Below, in pieces: positions 6,910-12,870 of a stretch of 12,870 nt of DNA. Both the position numbers and the translations under genes were made by a program. Below the pieces are notes generated by a model. The model was not told where the DNA came from and did not search any database. It worked only from the letters and a program-made list of their open reading frames with translations. The number at the start of each line of letters is the position of its first letter. The first letter of the stretch is position 1. This stretch comes from an uncultured beta proteobacterium. Its GTDB lineage: Bacteria > Pseudomonadota > Gammaproteobacteria > Burkholderiales > Rhodocyclaceae. The DNA is taken from assembly GCA_903932755.1 (NCBI GenBank), contig CAIZHL010000130.1:1-12870 (forward strand), in the 5' to 3' direction.

Positions 6910-7641
6910 ATGACACAAACCCACTTCGGCTTCGAGACCGTCGACGAAAAGGAAAAGGCGCAGCGCGTTGCTGGCGTCTTCTCCTCGGTCGCGCAGAAGT
7001 ACGACGTGATGAACGACCTCATGTCCATGGGCCTGCACCGCCTGTGGAAGAAATTCACCATAGACCTCGCCGCACCGCGGCCCGGCGAGCGCGTGCTCGA
7101 TGTCGCCGGCGGCACCGCCGATCTGTCCTCGGCTTTCGTCCCGCGCGTCGGCGCGGATGGCCAGGTCTGGCTGACCGACATCAACAACGCCATGCTCGCG
7201 GTCTGTCGCGACCGCCTGCTCGATGAGGGCGTAATGGTCCCGGTGGCTCAGTGCGATGCGGAAAAGCTGCCTTTTCCGGACAACCATTTCGACATCGTCA
7301 CGGTGGCCTTCGGCCTGCGCAACATGACGCACAAAGACAAGGCGCTGGCCGAAATGCGGCGCGTCTTGCGCCCCGGCGGACGACTTCTGGTGCTGGAGTT
7401 TTCCAAGGTCTGGAAGCCGCTGGAAAAGGCCTACGATGCCTACTCGTTCAAACTTCTTCCCTGGCTGGGCGGAAAAATCGCCGGAGATGCCGAGTCCTAT
7501 CGCTATCTGGCGGAATCGATCCGCATGCATCCCGACCAGGCCACGCTCAAGGCCCTGATGGAATACGCCGGGCTGGAGCGTGTCGAAGTGTTCAATATGA
7601 CAGCCGGCGTCGTCGCGCTGCATCGTGGTTACAAGTTTTAA
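6910..7641 (+). CDS. ubiE: Ubiquinone/menaquinone C-methyltransferase UbiE
   Basis: This 243-residue class I SAM-dependent methyltransferase C-methylates the benzoquinol ring in ubiquinone synthesis (and demethylmenaquinol where present). Visible blocks are the N-terminal [31 protein letters not shown] motif [13 protein letters not shown] (62-73), acidic D90 in [18 protein letters not shown] (116-128), [14 protein letters not shown] (153-166) and the UbiE signature [14 protein letters not shown] (198-210). Motif I reads GGTAD where GGTGD is usual, a mild variation. The length is normal. The ATG at 6910 gives the family N-terminus; the frame is open further upstream, but only as a shadow of DUF971. 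It lies 16 bp after DUF971 and 15 bp before the Tim44-like gene, so it belongs to one operon. Confidence 0.96.
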   Translation: MTQTHFGFETVDEKEKAQRVAGVFSSVAQKYDVMNDLMSMGLHRLWKKFTIDLAAPRPGERVLDVAGGTADLSSAFVPRVGADGQVWLTDINNAMLAVCRDRLLDEGVMVPVAQCDAEKLPFPDNHFDIVTVAFGLRNMTHKDKALAEMRRVLRPGGRLLVLEFSKVWKPLEKAYDAYSFKLLPWLGGKIAGDAESYRYLAESIRMHPDQATLKALMEYAGLERVEVFNMTAGVVALHRGYKF

Positions 7642-7656
7642 CGAGGAGAATCAAAA

Positions 7657-8553
7657 ATGAAGCGTTTGCTGATTGCCGCCTTTGCGGTGGTGGTAGGTCT
7701 GGGCATGATGGTTCCCGAGGCGGAAGCCAAACGCCTCGGCGGTGGCGGCTCGATCGGCATGAAGCGTCAGGCGACGCCGGCCCCCGCGGCTCCGGCCACG
7801 GCCGGCAAACCTGCCGCCGCGCCGGCTGCGGCCGCTGCGGCCCCGGCCGCGGCAGCCAAGCCTGCCGGCATGAGCCGCTTCCTCGGCCCGCTGGCCGGGC
7901 TCGCCGCGGGCCTGGGCATCGCCGCCCTGCTTTCGCACTTCGGTCTCGGCGAAGGCATGGCCGACATGTTGCTGATTCTGGCATTGGTCGCTGTCGCCTT
8001 CTTTGTGGTGCGCTGGCTGATGAGCAAGCGCTCACCTCAGCCCGGCATGCAATACGCCGGCGCCGGCCCTGGCAATGCCGCACCGGCGAACTTCACGCCC
8101 GCTCAATTCGAGGGTTCAGGAGTTCCCGGAGGGACGCAGAGCTCTGGCGCCGGCGCTACGGCGGCTGGTGCCGCTGCCGGCAACATCCCTGCCGATTTCG
8201 ACGTGGAAGGTTTCCTGCGCCAGGCCAAATTGAATTTCGTGCGCCTGCAGGCGGCCAACGATCGCGGCGACATGGATGACATACGCGAATTCACCGCGCC
8301 CGAGATGTTCGCCGAGATCAAGATGCAATATCAGGAACGCAACGGCCGCGCCCAGGAAACCGACGTCATGCAACTGAACGCAGAGTTGCTTGAAGTTGTT
8401 TCCGAGGAATGCCGCCATATCGCGAGCGTGCACTTCTCCGGCCAGTTGCGCGAAGACGGCGGGGTACCGGAAGCGTTTGCCGAAACCTGGCACCTGGTCA
8501 AGCCGACAGATGGCAGCCACGGCTGGAACATTGCCGGCATCCAGCAGGTCTGA
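7657..8553 (+). CDS. Tim44-like domain membrane protein
   Basis: This 298-residue protein has a signal peptide ending in AEA (about residue 24), a Gly-rich stretch (GGGGSIG) and a low-complexity Ala/Pro linker (40-70). Two membrane helices (about 76-95 and 103-123) precede a second Ala/Gly linker. The C-terminal Tim44-like domain (about 180-298) includes the characteristic FLRQAKLNFVRLQAANDRGDMDDIREFTAPEMF region (split here for reference: start 186, end 218). In mitochondria this fold occurs in the inner-membrane import motor; in bacteria its function is not established. A strong Shine-Dalgarno GAGGAG lies 8 nt before the ATG. Its place between ubiE and ubiJ is common in Betaproteobacteria and hints at a role in membrane quinone assembly, but that is context only. 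Confidence 0.87.
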   Translation: MKRLLIAAFAVVVGLGMMVPEAEAKRLGGGGSIGMKRQATPAPAAPATAGKPAAAPAAAAAAPAAAAKPAGMSRFLGPLAGLAAGLGIAALLSHFGLGEGMADMLLILALVAVAFFVVRWLMSKRSPQPGMQYAGAGPGNAAPANFTPAQFEGSGVPGGTQSSGAGATAAGAAAGNIPADFDVEGFLRQAKLNFVRLQAANDRGDMDDIREFTAPEMFAEIKMQYQERNGRAQETDVMQLNAELLEVVSEECRHIASVHFSGQLREDGGVPEAFAETWHLVKPTDGSHGWNIAGIQQV

Positions 8554-8571
8554 CGCGAGCGCTTACTTACA

Positions 8572-9144
8572 ATGCAGACCCTTCCCACGCCGCTCCTAGT
8601 CGCAGCAAATCACCTGTTGGGACAAGCGGCCTGGGCGCGCGAAAAACTGGCGCCCTTCGCCGGGCATGCCGCCCAAATCAAGATGCCTCCCTTTGAGGCG
8701 GCATTTTCTGTCGGTGCCGACGGCTGCCTTTCGGCTCCGATGCCGGACGCGGAACTCGAGGTGAGCATTTCGCTGCCGGCGGCAACTCCGCTTCTGGCGC
8801 TGCAAGGCAAGGACGTCGTAATGCGCGCGGCGCGCATCGAAGGTTCCGCGGAATTTGCCGAGGCCCTGGGGTTCGTCATCCGCAATCTGCGCTGGGACGC
8901 CGAGGAAGACTTGTCGCGCATCGTCGGCGACATCGCCGCTCATCGCATCGTAAAGGGGACGAATGAATTTGCCGCCTGGCAGCAACAGGCGGCGCAAAAC
9001 TTCGCCGCCAACCTGGCGGAGTACTTCACCGAAGAACAGCCGCTTATTGCCCGCCAGGCCGATGTTTCTACCTTTTCAGGCGACATAGACCGCCTGCGCG
9101 ACGACGTCGCACGACTCGAAAAGCGGCTGCAGCGACTGGCTTGA
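8572..9144 (+). CDS. ubiJ: Ubiquinone biosynthesis accessory factor UbiJ (SCP2 domain)
   Basis: This 190-residue protein has an N-terminal SCP2-like lipid-binding domain (about 15-110) and a C-terminal amphipathic segment predicted to coil (about 165-190, VSTFSGDIDRLRDDVARLEK). This is the layout of UbiJ. UbiJ works with UbiK as an accessory factor of the soluble Ubi complex, holding hydrophobic intermediates for the ring-modifying enzymes. The 18-bp gap to the Tim44-like gene and the ubiE two genes upstream support the call. No Shine-Dalgarno is evident before the ATG, so it may depend on translation of the upstream gene. In many relatives ubiB follows directly; here 93 bp of noncoding DNA and an unrelated haem protein gene follow. 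Confidence 0.85.
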   Translation: MQTLPTPLLVAANHLLGQAAWAREKLAPFAGHAAQIKMPPFEAAFSVGADGCLSAPMPDAELEVSISLPAATPLLALQGKDVVMRAARIEGSAEFAEALGFVIRNLRWDAEEDLSRIVGDIAAHRIVKGTNEFAAWQQQAAQNFAANLAEYFTEEQPLIARQADVSTFSGDIDRLRDDVARLEKRLQRLA

Positions 9145-9176
9145 GCACCGACTGATAGGCACCTGAAATATTTCTA

Positions 9177-9206
9177 TTGGCCTGCAACCGGCGGGCTGTG
9201 CAAAAT
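9177..9206 (+). promoter_or_regulatory. Possible promoter of the DUF3365 gene
   Basis: TTGGCC (9177-9182) and CAAAAT (9201-9206) are spaced 18 bp apart, each 4 of 6 to consensus, in the 93-bp gap after ubiJ. The match is weak. The long gap and the strong ribosome-binding site of the next gene favour separate transcription. Confidence 0.3.
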
Positions 9207-9237
9207 TGCCCTCCTCAACTATCCGGAGGTCACGTTC

Positions 9238-9801
9238 ATGAAAATATTCCTGCTGGTCGGCGCCGTTCTCTCCACTTCCTTTGCCGCAACACTTGCCCAC
9301 GCAAACGATGAGGCGCTGATGGCCGAAGCGCGCAAGGTGGCAACTACCCTGCCGCCCAAGCTTATCGTCGCCCTGCAGGACGAGATCAAAAAGTCCGGAC
9401 CCGAAGGCGCAATCCCGATCTGCAAGGACATGGCTCCGAAGATGGCCGGCGAGATCTCGCAGCAGACAGGCTGGAAGATCAAGCGAGTAAGCCTCAAAGC
9501 TCGCAATGACGCACGGGCCATTCCCGATCCCTGGGAAAAGGCTGCACTGGAGGATTTCGACAAGCGTGCGGCGGCAGGCGAGTCGCCCGCCAAACTCGAG
9601 AAAGGGGAAAAGATCGGCAACGAATACCGCTTCGTCAAGGCGCTGCCGGTCCAGGCTCTTTGCCTGAATTGCCATGGACCAGCCGACCAGCTCAGCCCGG
9701 CGATCAAGGCGGCGTTGGGCCAGCACTACCCCAACGATCGCGCCACCGGCTATTCGGAAGGCCAGATCCGCGGCGTTATCAGCGTGCGCAAGGCGCTCTG
9801 A
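9238..9801 (+). CDS. Secreted Tll0287-like (DUF3365) haem-binding protein
   Basis: This 187-residue protein has a cleavable signal peptide (about 1-22, ending in HA) and one c-type haem motif C142-L-N-C145-H146 near the C-terminus, within LPVQALCLNCHGP. The DUF3365/Tll0287 fold is indicated by ICKDMAP, the RNDARAIPDPWEKAAL block and the C-terminal YSEGQIRGVISVRK. Members are periplasmic, PAS-like haem proteins suggested to be redox sensors or electron carriers; no substrate is known. The Shine-Dalgarno GGAGG lies 8 nt before the ATG, so the start is secure. It is probably monocistronic: 93 bp after ubiJ and convergent with the ATP synthase operon. An extra cysteine, C62 in PICKDMAP, is typical of the family. 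Confidence 0.87.
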   Translation: MKIFLLVGAVLSTSFAATLAHANDEALMAEARKVATTLPPKLIVALQDEIKKSGPEGAIPICKDMAPKMAGEISQQTGWKIKRVSLKARNDARAIPDPWEKAALEDFDKRAAAGESPAKLEKGEKIGNEYRFVKALPVQALCLNCHGPADQLSPAIKAALGQHYPNDRATGYSEGQIRGVISVRKAL

Positions 9802-9948
9802 ACGGGTCGCCGGCCCGCGGGAGCAACATGCCGACCCTCGTCAGCTCTCACGGCAGCAGACAACGGCTGGCGCCGTCGCCTCAGCGCCGACTTTCCTGGG
9901 CAACACGGCGGGGCTTGCGGCAATACCCGCCTCGGAGCGGAACCAAAC
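9802..9948 (+). other. Structured noncoding region downstream of the DUF3365 gene
   Basis: No gene is visible. Several short hairpins can be drawn: GGGAGC/GCTCTC (9819-9824 with 9844-9849), the competing TGCCG/CGGCA (9829-9833 with 9851-9855), GGCGC/GCGCC (9869-9873 with 9884-9888) and GGCGGG/CCCGCC (9907-9912 with 9926-9931). Together with the terminator that follows, this could be a structured 3' UTR or a small RNA, but GC-rich DNA folds easily and no promoter stands out. Confidence 0.25.
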
Positions 9949-9980
9949 ATACAAAGGGCAGCCGAAGCTGCCCTTTGTAT
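9949..9980. terminator. Bidirectional intrinsic terminator between DUF3365 gene and atp operon
   Basis: A perfect 14-bp stem pairs 9949-9962 with 9967-9980 around a CGAA loop (TTCG on the minus strand). The core is AAAGGGCAGC/GCTGCCCTTT, flanked by A-rich and T-rich arms, so it can end transcripts in both directions. It starts 18 bp after the atpC stop and marks the end of the ATP synthase operon. Confidence 0.88.
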
Positions 9981-9997
9981 TTGGGGCGTGTCCCCGA

Positions 9998-10420
9998 TCA
10001 GTGCCGCCGCTTGCGCATTCGATCGATGGCGGCAAGCTGGGCAGCGGCTTCGGCCAGTTCGACCTCCGCGCGGCCATAGTCCATCGCCGAAGCCCGGTTG
10101 GCCATCGCTTCTGCTGCAGCCTTTCTGGCTTCCAGTGCCTTCGCCTCGTCAAGGTCGGCTCCGCGAATGGCCGTATCGGCCAACACGGTGATCAAACCCG
10201 GTTGCACTTCCAACAAGCCGCTGGCAACAAAAATCAGCTCCTCTTTGCCGTCAGGCAATTTGATCCGGACCGCACCGGGTTTGATGCGGGTCATCAGCGG
10301 CATGTGGCCGGGCAATATTCCCAATTCGCCGGCTTCACCCGGCAGGACGACGAACTCCGCCAGGCCGGAGAAAATCGATTCTTCGGCACTAACGACATCC
10401 ACATGAATAGTCATGGCCAT
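9998..10420 (-). CDS. atpC: F1F0 ATP synthase epsilon subunit
   Basis: The 140-residue epsilon subunit of the F1 central stalk couples rotation to catalysis and can inhibit ATP hydrolysis. The N-terminal beta-barrel domain starts [19 protein letters not shown], very close to the enterobacterial protein. Its conserved blocks are [19 protein letters not shown] and a helical hairpin C-terminal domain rich in Ala (about 90-140). The ATG at 10420 is preferred over a second ATG two codons later, because GAGG lies 6 nt before it and homologues share the MAMT start. It follows atpD after 23 bp, is the last gene of the operon, and ends just before the terminator hairpin. Confidence 0.96.
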   Translation of the reverse strand: MAMTIHVDVVSAEESIFSGLAEFVVLPGEAGELGILPGHMPLMTRIKPGAVRIKLPDGKEELIFVASGLLEVQPGLITVLADTAIRGADLDEAKALEARKAAAEAMANRASAMDYGRAEVELAEAAAQLAAIDRMRKRRH

Positions 10421-10443
10421 ACGTTACCTCTTATGCAGCGCGC

Positions 10444-11877
<1,434 letters not shown>

Positions 11878-11903
11878 TCAACATGCAGCCACTCAGCCGG
11901 CCA

Positions 11904-12785
11904 TCAACCCGCAATGGCCGCTGCGCCGCCGACAATCTCTGAAATTTCCGTGGTAATCGCCGCCTGCCGCGCCTTGTTGTAGACCAGCTGCAATTCCTTG
12001 ATCACGCTGCCGGCGTTATCGGTCGCGGCCTTCATCGCCACCATGCGCGCCGACTGCTCGGAGGCAAGATTCTCGGCGACGCCCTGATAGATCAGGGCCT
12101 CGATATGACGCAGCAGCAACTCGTCGATCACGGTTTGCGCGTCCGGTTCGTAGAGGTAGTCCCAGTCGCGTTCGGGCGTACCCATGCGCTCGCCTGACAG
12201 CGGCAGCAACGCCTCGATCACGGGCTCCTGCTTCATGGTATTGATGAAACGGGTATAGGCAATATGCACGGCATCGAGTTCGCCGGCGCGGAAAGCATCG
12301 ATCATTACCTTGATCGGCCCGACCAGTTTTTCAATGTGCGGGGCGTCACCCAAACCGGTGATCTGGGAGACGACATTGGCCCCCATACGCTGCATGAAAC
12401 CCAGGCCCTTGTTGCCAATGCACGTTACGCGAATATCCGTCGCGCCGTCGGCCTCCCAATGGCGCATGGCATTCAAGCCCATCCGCAGGATATTGGTATT
12501 GAGGCCGCCGCAAAGGCCCTTGTCCGTCGTCACGACGATCAGTCCTACGCGCCTGATCACCTCCACCTTGTTGCGGGCAAGGAAAGCATGGCGATACTCG
12601 GTCACGTTGGCCTGGGAAAGATTCGCCGCCAAGCGACGGATCTTTTCCGCGTAGGGACGAGCGGCGCGCATCCGATCCTGCGCCTTGCGCATCTTGGATG
12701 CGGCCACCATCTCCATGGCCTTGGTGATCTTGCGCGTGTTCTGGACGCTCTTGATCTTGCTGCGAATCTCTTGACTGCCTGCCAT
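11904..12785 (-). CDS. atpG: F1F0 ATP synthase gamma subunit
   Basis: This 293-residue gamma subunit is the rotating shaft inside the alpha/beta hexamer. The conserved ends are clear: N-terminal [20 protein letters not shown] and [13 protein letters not shown], and C-terminal [12 protein letters not shown] and [19 protein letters not shown], which form the coiled-coil shaft. The middle [13 protein letters not shown] motif is also typical. The length is slightly above E. coli (287). GAGGGG lies 6 nt before the ATG. It is 37 bp downstream of atpA and 59 bp upstream of atpD, matching the usual A-G-D-C order. Confidence 0.97.
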   Translation of the reverse strand: MAGSQEIRSKIKSVQNTRKITKAMEMVAASKMRKAQDRMRAARPYAEKIRRLAANLSQANVTEYRHAFLARNKVEVIRRVGLIVVTTDKGLCGGLNTNILRMGLNAMRHWEADGATDIRVTCIGNKGLGFMQRMGANVVSQITGLGDAPHIEKLVGPIKVMIDAFRAGELDAVHIAYTRFINTMKQEPVIEALLPLSGERMGTPERDWDYLYEPDAQTVIDELLLRHIEALIYQGVAENLASEQSARMVAMKAATDNAGSVIKELQLVYNKARQAAITTEISEIVGGAAAIAG

Positions 12786-12822
12786 GATCGCCCCTCGTTA
12801 ACCGTTCGTCAGCGATTCGCGA

Positions 12823-12870
12823 TCAGGACCAGGACTTCTTGAACTCGGTCACCGCGGCCTTGAGTTGGGC
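12823..12870 (-). CDS. atpA: F1F0 ATP synthase alpha subunit, C-terminal end (runs off window)
   Basis: Only the last 15 codons and the stop are present, encoding AQLKAAVTEFKKSWS. This fits the AtpA C-terminus, where homologues end in similar Lys-Phe-rich sequence. The position directly upstream of atpG, 37 bp away on the same strand, makes the identification secure despite the short length. Confidence 0.85.
   Translation of the reverse strand, partial: AQLKAAVTEFKKSWS

Noticed and set aside
9175..9200. Hairpin-like GCCTGC/GCGGGC after ubiJ as a terminator
   Set aside because: The stem is short with a wobble pair, and no T-run follows.
9819..9862. Glycine-riboswitch-like fragments (GGAGCAA and CTCTCA near GGCA)
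   Set aside because: The core consensus is incomplete, and the only downstream gene is on the opposite strand, so there is nothing to regulate.

Overview
The window looks like a GC-rich betaproteobacterial chromosome, most likely from the Rhodocyclales/Sterolibacteriaceae or a close relative. This is inferred from gene content and order: a large FAD/Fe-S oxidoreductase, a HIT protein, phoB-phoR, a DUF971-ubiE-Tim44-ubiJ cluster and the F-type ATP synthase operon. Most of it is housekeeping DNA with short-gap or overlapping genes. I see no phage, insertion sequence, CRISPR array, tRNA or rRNA.

Layout: (1) 1-4361, plus strand: the C-terminal part of a large oxidoreductase, a membrane-anchored protein of unknown function, a HIT-family hydrolase, and a long protein with a PilZ-like C-terminus. 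(2) 4352-6339, minus strand: phoR and phoB, convergent with region 1, with a Pho box in front of phoB. (3) 6413-9144, plus strand, divergent from phoB: DUF971, ubiE, a Tim44-like membrane protein and ubiJ, which together form a ubiquinone-biosynthesis operon. ubiB, often the next gene, is not there. (4) 9238-9801, plus strand: a secreted single-haem Tll0287-like (DUF3365) protein. (5) 9949-9980: a strong terminator hairpin between convergent transcripts. (6) 9998-12870, minus strand: atpC, atpD, atpG and the last codons of atpA.

The least ordinary DNA is at 1154-1600. The oxidoreductase gene carries what looks like an in-frame palindromic insertion of about 96 bp between its last two cysteine clusters. 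About 180 bp further on, a repeat array separates its stop codon from the next start codon. The array has two exact 38-bp copies with a GC-rich hairpin and three copies of the decamer GCTGTGAGCG. It looks as if it split an ancestral GTGA stop/start overlap and now supplies the ribosome-binding site of the downstream gene. These two repeat families are the best candidates for something undescribed. The rest reads as respiration (ubiquinone, ATP synthase, haem protein) plus phosphate sensing. I did not find a convincing new multi-gene system.
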